From positions 183,866,939 through 183,930,938 of the forward strand of contig CM071601.1 of NCBI GenBank assembly GCA_036435485.1: 64,000 nt of DNA, in the 5' to 3' direction. Each line of letters opens with the position of its first letter. Position 1 is the stretch's first letter. Made by a program: the position numbers and the translations under genes. Shown one piece after another: positions 22,540 through 33,878 of this stretch. Source of the stretch: Saposhnikovia divaricata (lineage: Eukaryota; Streptophyta; Magnoliopsida; Apiales; Apiaceae). Under the pieces are notes generated by a model. That model saw only the letters and a list, made by a program, of their open reading frames with translations. It did not search any database and was not told the DNA's origin.

Positions 22540-22955
22540 ACTTTTCTGTACCTTTCCTAATATTTGAGGAATTTTTGTATACTCACAGGTATTTTTCTTG
22601 ATTATTCCTAATAATTTAGGAATTTTTACGTACCCACAGACATTTTTCTTAATTTTTCCTAATATTTTAGGAATTTTCTGGTACCTACAGGTATTTTTCT
22701 TAATTTTTTTCCTAATATTTTAGGAATTTTCTGGTACCCACAGGTATTTTTCTTAATTATTCCTAATAATTTAAGAATTTTCTGGTACCCACAGGTATTT
22801 TTCTTAATTATTCCTAATATTTTAGGAATTTTCTGGTACGCACAGGTATTTTTCTTAATTTTTTCCTAATATTTTAGGAATTTTCTAGTACACACAAGTA
22901 TTTTTCTTAATTACTCCTAAAATTTAGGAATTTTCTGGTACTTACAGGTATTTTT
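22540..22955. repeat. Minisatellite, about 51 bp x 8
   Basis: The words CACAGGTATTTTTCTTAATT and ATTTTAGGAATTTTCTGGTA recur with CACAGGTA-type anchors near 22584, 22635, 22686, 22739, 22790, 22841, 22893 and 22943. The period is 50-53 bp. It lies on the internal side of the polypurine tract, where Tat-lineage elements often carry tandem subrepeats. Confidence 0.9.
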
Positions 22956-23718
22956 TGGGTTATTCTCAATAATTCAAATATGCCGTTCACGAATTATTTA
23001 GTCTTATACGAGACTTAAAATAATTTTTGGGAACTCAATTCTATGAAATTTGTAATTTTTTGGTGTCATCGGGCAATTTCCTGAAAATATTTTCGAATAT
23101 TTTAATCAAAAAATATTAAATTTATGCAAACATGCATTTTATGGGGATCATTTTGTAATTTTACCCACCAGGGTTCACTTTGTAATTATGCAGTGACTGA
23201 TTTGTCAATACTTAAATCTTAGGAGTTTGTTTGTAATTTTACAAACAACAGGGATATTATTGTCAATTTGTAAATTATAGGAACCTTTCTGTCAGGTTGT
23301 AAAGTACAGGGGGCTTTGTGCTAACTCAGCATAACTTGAGGTACTAAACAGAACTTCTGCCAAAAAAATTTTTGTGGTTGACATTTCGACCACAAATATC
23401 CCGAAATCGGAGGTGTCCCACTTGGATAAAATTTCACTCGAATAATATTCGACCCGGATTTTATCATTATTATTAAAATAATAATAATAATAAATTTTTC
23501 ACAATTTTGGAGGGGCCATCAGCCCTAATATTTTCGTAATTTAAGATCGTATTTTTGGCCTTATTGGCTTACAAAGCTACGAAATTCGTGCTGGATTGAG
23601 GTAATTCATGACTCCAGGCACGTATAAATTTTCATTATATACCCTTTTTTTGTGTGCAACATGCATAGAAATAATTTTATAAATTATTCTCATTTTTCAA
23701 AATATATTTATTTCAAAA

Positions 23719-24808
23719 ATGCTTCCTGACCCTTTAGACTAAGAATCCTGATCCCGTAGACCAGGATTCTGATCGAATTACGGGTGTTTTGCGATTCCTA
23801 ATCAATGGATTTTCGATCGGGGATCCTTACCCCTTAGACCAGGAATCCTGAACTCTCAGATCAGGATTTTGGTCGAATTATTGGCTTCAAATGCAATCTG
23901 ATCGATGGCTTTTCGACCATGATCCTGGTCGAATTTCGATCAGGATTCTGGTCGAATTAAGGGCCATTTTTGCATTCTGGTCTTTTGAATTTCGACCATG
24001 ATCCAAGTCGAATTTCGATCAGGATCCTGGTCGAATTATGGGCGATTTTAACCTTCTGGTCTTGTGAATTTCGACCAAGATTCCTTACCCCTTAGACTAG
24101 AAATTCTGATTTGGGATCCTGACCCCTTAGATCAGGATTTCTGACCCTTTAGATCAGGGATCCTAACCCCTTAGTTCAGGATTTTGGACTTGGGATCCTG
24201 ACCCCGTAAATCAGGATTTCTGACCCTTTAGATCAGGGATCCTAACCCCTTAGTTCAGGATTTTGGACTTGGGATCCTGACCCCGTAAATCAGGATTTCT
24301 GACCCTTTAGATCAGGGATCCTAACCCCTTAGTTCAGGATTTTGGACTTGGGATCCTGACCCCGTAAATCAGGGATCCTGACCCCCTAGATCAGGGATCC
24401 GGACCCCCTAGATCAAGAATCCTGACTCCTTAGGTCGGAATTCTGATCCCTCATACCAGGAATCCTGACCTCTTAGATTAGGATTCTGGACGAATTAATG
24501 TCATTTTCTTCGTTCTGGTTGATGGCTTTTCGATCAGGAATCCTGACTCCTTAAATCAGGATCCTGGTCGAATTAAGGCCACTTCTTCACTCCGGTTGAA
24601 GGCTTTTCGATTAGGAATCCTGACCCCTTAGACGATCAGGATCCTGGTCGAGTTAAGGCCACTTCTTCACTCTGGTCGAAGGCTTTTCGATCAGGAATCC
24701 TGATCGATATTTAGATCAGGAATTCTGATCCCGTAGATCAGGAATCCCGACCTCTTAGATCATAATTTCTGACCCCTTAGATTAGGATCCTTGATCCCTT
24801 AGTTCAAG
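23719..24808. repeat. GATC-rich minisatellite with 79-bp higher-order units
   Basis: A basic unit of about 20-28 bp of the form GATCAGGATCCTGACCCCTTA repeats with much variation over 1.1 kb. Between about 24108 and 24370 three copies of a 79-bp higher-order unit, ending GGACTTGGGATCCTG, are nearly identical (anchors 24186, 24265, 24344). Many units are near-palindromic, such as GATCAGGAATCCTGATC. Confidence 0.88.
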
Positions 24809-25176
24809 AATGCAAAAATATTCATAATTTTTTACTCGTTGCTCCGATTTGATTTTGTAATATATCGAATTGAATCCCATTCCGACGTCTATCTTTTTGC
24901 GATAGCTTGCTGCTTATTGCTCGCATGGCTCACTATAAAAAATTGTAATAAGCTATTAAATTATCATATTGATGTTATAAATTTCATTTATTTTTAGGAT
25001 TTAATTTTTATGGATAAGCATTATCATACAAGTGATATATGCAAAAGTTAGGTTTTTGGTTTTTATTATGGATTTAATTTTTATGGATAAACATTAATCT
25101 ATTTTCTTAATTATTATGGAGAGATAACTTTTCCGAGTATGCCAATTTTGTGATGACAATGAAAGCAAAAGATGAG
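24809..25176. other. AT-rich junction before the array
   Basis: Probably internal retrotransposon sequence. The phrase GGATTTAATTTTTATGGATAA occurs twice, about 75 bp apart. The array starts abruptly at 25177 after GAAAGCAAAAGATGAG. Confidence 0.5.
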
Positions 25177-25178
25177 GA

Positions 25179-25678
25179 TTATGATGATATGTACATACGA
25201 TTTAAAAATAAAAATAAAAAAGGACATATATCATATACCTGGATTTTATTATAGGTTTTGAGAGCCAATTTGGATATGGCAGCCACAGGAAAGCCCGGAT
25301 CATAGAGTACAGAAGGGGTGGTGGAAACACGCTGTTTGGGACCATTACGTCTGAAGTAAATTTTTCGGGGAAGCTTGGGATTGGTAACAGTCCTGGAGCG
25401 TTTCTTGACCACAAATTTGAAGGCATAATCTTTCTCATCACGATCACTATCCCCTAATACATCATCCACGGATTCCGGCTCCTCGGGACCATCCGTGTAT
25501 AACTCTGTTTTATAATAATAAGATAAATCTTTTACCTCCACTGGAGGAGACTTGACAGCATTCTCCACCGATTCTCCACCTCCTCCAACTCCGATTCTTC
25601 CGATTCCTCTTCCCCCTCCTCCGCAAATCCATCTCCATCACAATTAGAACCCAAATCAAATTCATTCTTCATCACCAT
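25179..25678 (-). pseudogene. Array copy 1 (frameshifted)
   Basis: Five bases are missing in the acidic tract, so the ATG at 25678 is out of frame with the rest (open 25179-25568). It reads YYYK where others have YYFK. The left end of the array falls in its intron. Confidence 0.8.
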
Positions 25679-26003
25679 TTCGCAATCTATTTTGCCCTAA
25701 TTTTAATTTTTATGTTACTCTACCCCCCTTCTCCTCCCGCCCAAATATATACAGGCCTGGGACTGGGCCTGGGCTGGTGGTGTTTGAGATTTTTAATTTT
25801 TTGTCAACTTCATAACCTATTTTGTATTTTAAAAATAATCCTATAAAATGTTCTTTTTTCATTCTTTATTTATTTATAATTTCTATAAATTGTATTGTTA
25901 TTTATTTAAAACAATGTTGGCAAAGGTAATTGTTATAGGGAGAATTTGGTATAACAATGCTTTAGTGGTTGCTGGAATTATGGAGCAAAATACGGATATT
26001 CTG

Positions 26004-26507
26004 CTAAGAACCCGAAGAACAGGGAGGAGCTTTGTAACTGATTGTGATTATGATGATATGTACTAACGATTTATTATAGCTTTTGAGAGCCAATTTGGAT
26101 ATGGCAGCCATAGGAAAGCCCGGATCATAGAGTACAGAAGGGGTGGTGGAAACACGTTGTTTGGGACCATTACGTCTGAAGTAAATTTTTCGGGGAAGCT
26201 TGGGATTGGTAACAGTCCTGGAGTGTTTCTTGACCACAAATTTGAAGGCATAATCTTTCTCATCACGATCACTATCCCCTAATACCTCCTCCTCGGATTC
26301 CGGCTCCTCGGGACCATCCGTGTATAACTCTGTTTTAAAATAATAAGATAAATCTTTTACCTCCACTGGAGGAGACTTGACAGCATTCTCCACCGATTCT
26401 GATTCCACCTCCTCCAACTCCGATTCTTCCGATTCCTCTTCCTCCTCCTCCGCAAATCCATCTCCATCACAATTAGAACCCAAATCAAATTCATTCTTCA
26501 TCACCAT
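26004..26507 (-). CDS. Array copy 2 (open, splice donor deleted)
   Basis: 167 aa. About 44 bp spanning the usual donor are gone, so the unit is only 829 bp and the frame reads straight into the usual last-exon region, ending KAPPCSSGS. Confidence 0.75.
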   Translation of the reverse strand: MVMKNEFDLGSNCDGDGFAEEEEEESEESELEEVESESVENAVKSPPVEVKDLSYYFKTELYTDGPEEPESEEEVLGDSDRDEKDYAFKFVVKKHSRTVTNPKLPRKIYFRRNGPKQRVSTTPSVLYDPGFPMAAISKLALKSYNKSLVHIIIITISYKAPPCSSGS

Positions 26508-26899
26508 TTCGCAATCTATTTTGCCCTAATTTTAATTTTTATGTTACTCTATCCCCCTTCTCCTCCCGCCCAAACATATACAGGCCTGGGACTGGGCCTG
26601 GGCTGGTGGTGTTTGAGATTTTTAATTTTTTGTCAACTTCGTAACCTATTTTGTATTTTAAAAATAATTCTATAAAATGTTCTTTTTTCATTCTTTATTT
26701 ATTTATAATTTCTATAAATTGTGTTGTTATTTATTTAAAACAATGTTGGCAAAGGTAATTGTTATAAGGAGAATTTGGTATAACAATGCTTTAGTTGTTG
26801 CTGGAATTATGGAGTAAAATACGGATATTCTGCTAAAAACCCGAAGAACAGGGAGGAGCTTTGTAACTGATTGTGATTATGATGATATGTACATACGAT

Positions 26900-27379
26900 T
26901 TAAAAATAAAAATAAAAAGGACAAATATCATATACCAGGATTTTATTATAGGTTTTGTGAGCCAATTTGGATATGGCAGCCACAGGAAAGCCCGGATCAT
27001 AGAGTACAGAAGGGGTGGTGGAAACACGCTGTTTGGGACCATTACGTCTGAAGTAAATTTTTCGGGGAAGCTTGGGATTGGTAACAGTCCTGGAGCGTTT
27101 CTTGACCACAAATTTGAAGGCATAATCTTTCTCATCACGATCACTATCCCCTAATACATCCTCCTCGGATTCCGGCTCCTCGGGACCATCTGTGTATAAC
27201 TCTGTTTTAAAATAATAAGATAAATCTTTTACCTCCACCGGAGGAGACTTGACAGCATTCTCCACCGATTCTGATTCCACCTCCTCCAACTCCGATTCTT
27301 CCGATTCCTCTTCCCCCTCCTCCGCAAATCCATCCCCATCACAATTAGAACCCAAATCAAATTCGTTCTTCATCACCAT
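26900..27379 (-). CDS. Array copy 3 (open)
   Basis: 159 aa unspliced. The acidic tract has one Gly (EEGEEES). The last exon-1 codons differ (KIL, CTG before the GT donor). It belongs to the AHKTYNK variant class, as do copies 5 and 8. Confidence 0.75.
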   Translation of the reverse strand: MVMKNEFDLGSNCDGDGFAEEGEEESEESELEEVESESVENAVKSPPVEVKDLSYYFKTELYTDGPEEPESEEDVLGDSDRDEKDYAFKFVVKKRSRTVTNPKLPRKIYFRRNGPKQRVSTTPSVLYDPGFPVAAISKLAHKTYNKILVYDICPFYFYF

Positions 27380-27748
27380 TTCGCAATCTATTTTGCCCTA
27401 ACTTTAATTTTTATGTTACTCTATCCCCCTTCTCCTCCCGCCCAAATATATACAGGCCTGGGCCTGGGCCTGGGCTGGTGGTGTTTGAGATTTTTAATTT
27501 TTTGTCAACTTCGTAACCTATTTTGTATTTTAAAAATAATTCTATAAAATGTTCTTTTTTCATTCTTTATTTATTTATAATTTCTATAAATTGTATTGTT
27601 ATTTATTTAAAACAATGTTGGCAAAGGTAATTGTTATAGGGAGAATTTGGTATAACAATGCTTTAGTTGTTGCTGGAATTATGGAGCAAAATACGGATAT
27701 TCTGCTAAGAACCCGAAGAACAGGGAGGAGCTTTGTAACTGATTGTGA

Positions 27749-28252
27749 TTATGATGATATGTACATACGATTTAAAAATAAAAATAAAAAAGGACACATA
27801 TCATATACCTGGATTTTATTATAGGTTTTGAGAGCCAATTTGGATATGGCAGCCACAGGAAAGCCCGGATCATAGAGTACAGAAGGGGTGGTGGAAACAT
27901 GCTGTTTGGGACCATTACGTCTGAAGTAAATTTTTCGGGGAAGCTTGGGATTGGTAACAGTCCTGGAGCGTTTCTTGACCACAAATTTGAAGGCATAATC
28001 TTTCTCATCACGATCACTATCCCCTAATACATCCTCCCCGGATTCCGGCTCCTCGGGACCATCCGTGTATAACTCTGTTTTAAAATAATAAGATAAATCT
28101 TTTACCTCCACTGGAGGAGACTTGACAGCATTCTCCACCGATTCTGATTCCACCTCCTCCAACTCCGATTCTTCCGATTCCTCTTCCTCCTCCTCCGCAA
28201 ATCCATCTCCATCACAATTAGAACCCAAATCAAATTCATTCTTCATCACCAT
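27749..28252 (-). CDS. Array copy 4 (open; model unit)
   Basis: 167 aa unspliced, or 148 plus 19 aa if the 70-nt intron is removed. Private changes are ESGED and KQHVS. Used here for the unit layout. Confidence 0.75.
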   Translation of the reverse strand: MVMKNEFDLGSNCDGDGFAEEEEEESEESELEEVESESVENAVKSPPVEVKDLSYYFKTELYTDGPEEPESGEDVLGDSDRDEKDYAFKFVVKKRSRTVTNPKLPRKIYFRRNGPKQHVSTTPSVLYDPGFPVAAISKLALKTYNKIQVYDMCPFLFLFLNRMYISS

Positions 28253-28644
28253 TTCGCAATCTATTTTGCCCTAATTTTAATTTTTATGTTACTCTATCCC
28301 CCTTCTCCTCCCGCCCAAATATATACAGGCCTGGGACTGGGCCTGGGCTGGTGGTGTTTGAGATTTTTAATTTTTTATCAACTTCGTAACCTATTTTGTA
28401 TTTTAAAAATAATTCTATAAAATGTTCTTTTTTCATTCTTTATTTATTTATAATTTCTATAAATTGTGTTGTTATTTATTTAAAACAATGTTGGCAAAGG
28501 TAATTGTTATAAGGAGAATTTGGTATAACAATGCTTTAGTTGTTGCTGGAATTATGGAGTAAAATACGGATATTCTGCTAAGAACCCGAAGAACAGGGAG
28601 GAGCTTTGTAACTGATTCTGATTATGATGATATGTACATACGAT

Positions 28645-29124
28645 TTAAAAATAAAAATAAAAAGGACAAATATCATATACCTGGATTTTATTATAGGTTT
28701 TGTGAGCCAATTTGGATATGGCAGCCACAGGAAAGCCCGGATCATAGAGTACAGAAGGGGTGGTGGAAACACGCTGTTTGGGACCATTACGTCTGAAATA
28801 AATTTTTCGGGGAAGCTTGGGATTGGTAACAGTCCTGGAGCGTTTCTTGACCACAAATTTGAAGGCATAATCTTTCTCATCACAATCACTATCCCCTAAT
28901 ACATCCTCCTCGGATTCCGGCTCCTCGGGACCATCCGTGTATAACTCTGTTTTAAAATAATAAGATAAATCTTTTACCTCCACCGGAGGAGACTTGACAG
29001 CATTCTCCACCGATTCTGATTCCACCTCCTCCAACTCCGATTCTTCCGATTCCTCTTCCTCCTCCTCCGCAAATCCATCTCCATCACAATTAGAACCCAA
29101 ATCAAATTCATTCTTCATCACCAT
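28645..29124 (-). CDS. Array copy 5 (open)
   Basis: 159 aa unspliced. Private change GDSDCDE. AHKTYNK class. Confidence 0.75.
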   Translation of the reverse strand: MVMKNEFDLGSNCDGDGFAEEEEEESEESELEEVESESVENAVKSPPVEVKDLSYYFKTELYTDGPEEPESEEDVLGDSDCDEKDYAFKFVVKKRSRTVTNPKLPRKIYFRRNGPKQRVSTTPSVLYDPGFPVAAISKLAHKTYNKIQVYDICPFYFYF

Positions 29125-29493
29125 TTCGCAATCTATTTTCCCCTAATTTTAATTTTTATGTTACTCTATCCCCCTTCTCCTCCCGCCCAAATATATACAG
29201 GCCTGGGACTGGGCCTGGGCTGGTGGTGTTTGAGATTTTTAATTTTTTGTCAACTTCGTAACCTATTTTGTATTTTAAAAATAATTCTATAAAATGTTCT
29301 TTTTTCATTCTTTATTTATTTATAATTTCTATAAATTGTATTGTTATTTATTTAAAATAATGTTGGCAAAGGTAATTGTTATAGGGAGAATTTGGTATAA
29401 CAATGCTTTAGTTGTTGCTGGAATTATGGAGCAAAATACGGATATTCTGCTAAGAACCCGAAGAAGAGGGAGGAGCTTTGTAACTGATTGTGA

Positions 29494-30003
29494 TTATGAT
29501 GATATGTACATACGATTTAAAAATAAAAATAAAAAAGGACACATATCATATACCTGGATTTTATTATAGGTTTTGAGAGCCAATTTGGATATGGCAGCCA
29601 CAGGAAAGCCCGGATCATAGAGTACAGAAGGGGTGGTGGAAACACGCTGTTTGGGACCATTACGTCTGAAGTAAATTTTTCGGGGAAGCTTGGGATTGGT
29701 AACAGTCCTGGAGCGTTTCTTGACCACAAATTTGAAGGCATAATCTTTCTCATCACGATCACTATCCCCTAATACCTCCTCCTCGGATTCCGGCTCCTCG
29801 GGACCATACGTGTATAACTCTGTTTTAAAATAATAAGATAAATCTTTTACCTCCACTGGAGGAGACTTTACAGCATTCTCCACCGATTCTGATTCCGATT
29901 CCACCTCCTCCAACTCCGATTCTTCCGATTCCTCTTCCTCCTCCTCCGCAAATCCATCTCCATCACAATTAGAACCCAAATCAAATTCATTCTTCATCAC
30001 CAT
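29494..30003 (-). CDS. Array copy 6 (open)
   Basis: 169 aa unspliced. Carries the in-frame 6-bp addition that gives ESESES; private change LYTYG. Confidence 0.75.
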   Translation of the reverse strand: MVMKNEFDLGSNCDGDGFAEEEEEESEESELEEVESESESVENAVKSPPVEVKDLSYYFKTELYTYGPEEPESEEEVLGDSDRDEKDYAFKFVVKKRSRTVTNPKLPRKIYFRRNGPKQRVSTTPSVLYDPGFPVAAISKLALKTYNKIQVYDMCPFLFLFLNRMYISS

Positions 30004-30372
30004 TTCGCAATCTATTTTGCCCTAATTTTAATTTTTATGTTACTCTACCCCCCTTCTCCTCCCGCCCAAATATATACAGGCCTGGGACTGGGCCTGGGCT
30101 GGTGGTGTTTGAGATTTTTAATTTTTTGTCAACTTCATAACCTATTTTATATTTTAAAAATAATCCTATAAAATGTTCTTTTTTCATTCTTTATTTATTT
30201 ATAATTTCTATAAATTGTATTGTTATTTATTTAAAACAATGTTGGCAAAGGTAATTGTTATAGGGAGAATTTGGTATAACAATGCTTTAGTTGTTGCTGG
30301 AATTATGGAGCAAAATACGGATATTCTGCTATGAACCCGAAGAACAGGGAGGAGCTTTGTAACTGATTGTGA

Positions 30373-30882
30373 TTATGATGATATGTACATACGATTTAAA
30401 AATAAAAATAAAAAAGTACACATATCATATACTTGGATTTTATTATAGCTTTTGAGAGCCAATTTGGTTATGGCAGCCACAAGAAAGCCCGGATCATAGA
30501 GTACAGAAGGGGTGGTGGAAACACGTTGTTTGGGACCATTACGTCTGAAGTAAATTTTTCGGGGAAGCTTGGGATTGGTAACAGTCCTGGAGCGTTTCTT
30601 GACCACAAATTTGAAGGCATAATCTTTCTCATCACGATCACTATCCCCTAATACCTCCTCCTCGGATTCCGGCTCCTCGGGACCATCCGTGTATAACTCT
30701 GTTTTAAAATAATAAGATAAATCTTTTACCTCCACTGGAGGAGACTTTACAGCATTCTCCACCGATTCTGATTCCGATTCCACCTCCTCCAACTCCGATT
30801 CTTCCGATTCCTCTTCCTCCTCCTCCGCAAATCCATCTCCATCACAATTAGAACCCAAATCAAATTCATTCTTCATCACCAT
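30373..30882 (-). CDS. Array copy 7 (open)
   Basis: 169 aa unspliced. Has FLVAAITKLALKSYNK near the end of exon 1, shared with copies 10 and 16. First member of a three-unit block repeated as copies 10-12. Confidence 0.75.
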   Translation of the reverse strand: MVMKNEFDLGSNCDGDGFAEEEEEESEESELEEVESESESVENAVKSPPVEVKDLSYYFKTELYTDGPEEPESEEEVLGDSDRDEKDYAFKFVVKKRSRTVTNPKLPRKIYFRRNGPKQRVSTTPSVLYDPGFLVAAITKLALKSYNKIQVYDMCTFLFLFLNRMYISS

Positions 30883-31273
30883 TTCGCAATCTATTTTGCC
30901 CTAATTTTAATTTTTATGTTACTCTACCCCCCTTCTCCTCCCGCCCAAATATATACAGGCCTGGGACTGGGCCTGGGCTGGTGGTGTTTGAGATTTTTAA
31001 TTTTTTGTCAACTTCGTAACCTATTTTGTATTTTAAAAATAATTCTATAAAATGTTTTTTTTCATTCTTTATTTATTTATAATTTCTATAAATTGTGTTG
31101 TTATTTATTTAAAACAATGTTGGCAAAGGTAATTGTTATAAGGAGAATTTGGTATAACAATGCTTTAGTTGTTGCTGGAATTATGGAGTAAAATACGGAT
31201 ATTCTGCTAAGAACCCGAAGAACAGGGAGGAGCTTTGTAACTGATTGTGATTATGATGATATGTACATACGAT

Positions 31274-31753
31274 TTAAAAATAAAAATAAAAAGGGCAAAT
31301 ATCATATACCTGGATTTTATTATAGGTTTTGTGAGCCAATTTGGATATGGCAGCCACAGGAAAGCCCGGATCATAGAGTACAGAAGGGGTGGTGGAAACA
31401 CGCTGTTTGGGACCATTACGTCTGAAGTAAATTTTTCGGGGAAGCTTGGGATTAGTAACAGTCCTGGAGCGTTTCTTGACCACAGATTTGAAGGCATAAT
31501 CTTTCTCATCACGATCACTATCCCCTAATACATCCTCCTCGGATTCCGGCTCCTCGGGACCATCCGTGTATAACTCTGTTTTAAAATAATAAGATAAATC
31601 TTTTACCTCCACTGGAGGAGACTTGACAGCATTCTCCACCGATTCTGATTCCACCTCCTCCAACTCCGATTCTTCCGATTCCTCTTCCTCCTCCTCCGCA
31701 AATCCATCTCCATCACAATTAGAACCCAAATCAAATTCATTCTTCATCACCAT
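31274..31753 (-). CDS. Array copy 8 (open)
   Basis: 159 aa unspliced. AFKSVVKK replaces AFKFVVKK, a change shared only with copy 11. Confidence 0.75.
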   Translation of the reverse strand: MVMKNEFDLGSNCDGDGFAEEEEEESEESELEEVESESVENAVKSPPVEVKDLSYYFKTELYTDGPEEPESEEDVLGDSDRDEKDYAFKSVVKKRSRTVTNPKLPRKIYFRRNGPKQRVSTTPSVLYDPGFPVAAISKLAHKTYNKIQVYDICPFYFYF

Positions 31754-32307
31754 TTCGCAATCTATTTTGCCCTAATTTTAATTTTTATGTTACTCTATCC
31801 CCCTTCTCCTCCCGCCCAAATATATACAGGCCTGGGACTGGGCCTGGGCTGGTGGTGTTTGAGATTTTTAATTTTTTGTCAACTTCGTAACCTATTTTGT
31901 ATTTTAAAAATAATTCTATAAAATGTTCTTTTTTCATTCTTTATTTATTTATAATTTCTATAAATTGGGTTGTTATTTATTTAAAACAATGTTGGCAAAG
32001 GTAATTGTTATAAGGAGAATTTGGTATAACAATGCTTTAGTTGTTGCTGGAATTATGGAGTAAAATACGGATATTCTGCTAAGAACCCGAAGAACAGGGA
32101 GGAGCTTTGTAACTGATTGTGATTATGATGATATGTACATACGATTTAAAAATAAAAATAAAAAGGGCAAATATCATATACCTGGATTTTATTATAGGTT
32201 TTGTGAGCCAATTTGGATATGGCAGCCACAGGAAAGCCCGGATCATAGAGTACAGAAGGGGTGGTGGAAACACGCTGTTTGGGACCATTACGTCTGAAGT
32301 AAATTTT

Positions 32308-32631
32308 TCAGGGAAGCTTGGGATTGGTAACAGTCCTGGAGCGTTTCTTGACCACAAATTTGAAGGCATAATCTTTCTCATCACGATCACTATCCCCTAA
32401 TACATCCTCCTCGGATTTCGGCTCCTCGGGACCATCCGTGTATAACTCTGTTTTAAAATAATAAGATAAATCTTTTACCTCCACCGGAGGAGACTTTACA
32501 GCATTCTCCACCGATTCTGATTCCGATTCCACCTCCTCCAACTCCGATTCTTCCGATTCCTCTTCCTCCTCCTCCGCAAATCCATCTCCATCACAATTAG
32601 AACCCAAATCAAATTCATTCTTCATCACCAT
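32308..32631 (-). pseudogene. Array copy 9 (nonsense)
   Basis: A TGA directly after NPKLP cuts the protein to 107 aa. EEPKSEED and this stop are shared with copy 12. Confidence 0.8.
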
Positions 32632-32999
32632 TTCGTAATCTATTTTGCCCTAATTTTAATTTTTATGTTACTCTACCCCCCTTCTCCTCCCGCCCAAATA
32701 TATACAGGCCTGGGACTGGGCCTGGGCTGGTGGTGTTTGAGATTTTTAATTTTTTGTCAACTTCGTAACCTATTTTGTATTTTAAAAATAATTCTATAAA
32801 ATGTTTTTTTTCATTCTTTATTTATTTATAATTTCTATAAATTGTATTGTTATTTATTTAAAACAATGTTGGCAAAGGTAATTGTTATAAGGAGAATTTG
32901 GTATAACAATGCTTTAGTTGTTGCTGGAATTATGGAGCAAAATACGGATATTCTGCTAAGAACCCGAAGAACAGGGAGGAGCTTTGTAACTGATTGTGA

Positions 33000-33509
33000 T
33001 TATGATGATATGTACATACGATTTAAAAATAAAAATAAAAATGTACACATATCATATACTTGGATTTTATTATAGCTTTTGAGAGCCAATTTGGTTATGG
33101 CAGCCACAAGAAAGCCCGGATCATAGAGTACAGAAGGGGTGGTGGAAACACGTTGTTTGGGACCATTACGTCTGAAGTAAATTTTTCGGGGAAGCTTGGG
33201 ATTGGTAACAGTCCTGGAGCGTTTCTTGACCACAAATTTGAAGGCATAATCTTTCTCATCACGATCACTATCCCCTAATACATCCTCCTCGGATTCCGGC
33301 TCCTCGGGACCATCCGTGTATAACTCTGTTTTAAAATAATAAGATAAATCTTTTACCTCCACTGGAGGAGACTTTACAGCATTCTCCACCGATTCTGATT
33401 CCGATTCCACCTCCTCCAACTCCGATTCTTCCGATTCCTCTTCCTCCTCCTCCGCAAATCCATCTCCATCACAATTAGAACCCAAATCAAATTCATTCTT
33501 CATCACCAT
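33000..33509 (-). CDS. Array copy 10 (open)
   Basis: 169 aa unspliced. Matches copy 7 in the FLVAAITKLALKSYNK region and in the surrounding bases, but has EEDVLGD. Confidence 0.75.
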   Translation of the reverse strand: MVMKNEFDLGSNCDGDGFAEEEEEESEESELEEVESESESVENAVKSPPVEVKDLSYYFKTELYTDGPEEPESEEDVLGDSDRDEKDYAFKFVVKKRSRTVTNPKLPRKIYFRRNGPKQRVSTTPSVLYDPGFLVAAITKLALKSYNKIQVYDMCTFLFLFLNRMYISS

Positions 33510-33878
33510 TTCGCAATCTATTTTGCCCTAATTTTAATTTTTATGTTACTCTACCCCCCTTCTCCTCCCGCCCAAATATATACAGGCCTGGGACTGGGCC
33601 TGGGCTGGTGGTGTTTGAGATTTTTAATTTTTTGTCAACTTCGTAACCTATTTTGTATTTTAAAAATAATTCTATAAAATGTTTTTTTTTCATTCTTTAT
33701 TTATTTATAATTTCTATAAATTGTATTGTTATTTATTTAAAACAATGTTGGCAAAGGTAATTGTTATAAGGAGAATTTGGTATAACAATGCTTTAGTTGT
33801 TGCTGGAATTATGGAGCAAAATACGGATATTCTGCTAAGAACCCGAAGAACAGGGAGGAGCTTTGTAACTGATTGTGA

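Noticed and set aside
27549..27824. Plus-strand 91-aa frame (MFFFHSLFIYNFYKLYCY...) recurring in most array units
   Set aside because: It lies antisense to the 3' region, last exon and intron of the minus-strand unit, varies freely in its hydrophobic start, and its repetition is explained by the array. No promoter is seen for it.
27772..28017. Second minus-strand frame (MIVMRKIMPSNLWSRN...) in each unit
   Set aside because: It overlaps the main exon in another frame and is conserved only because the exon is.
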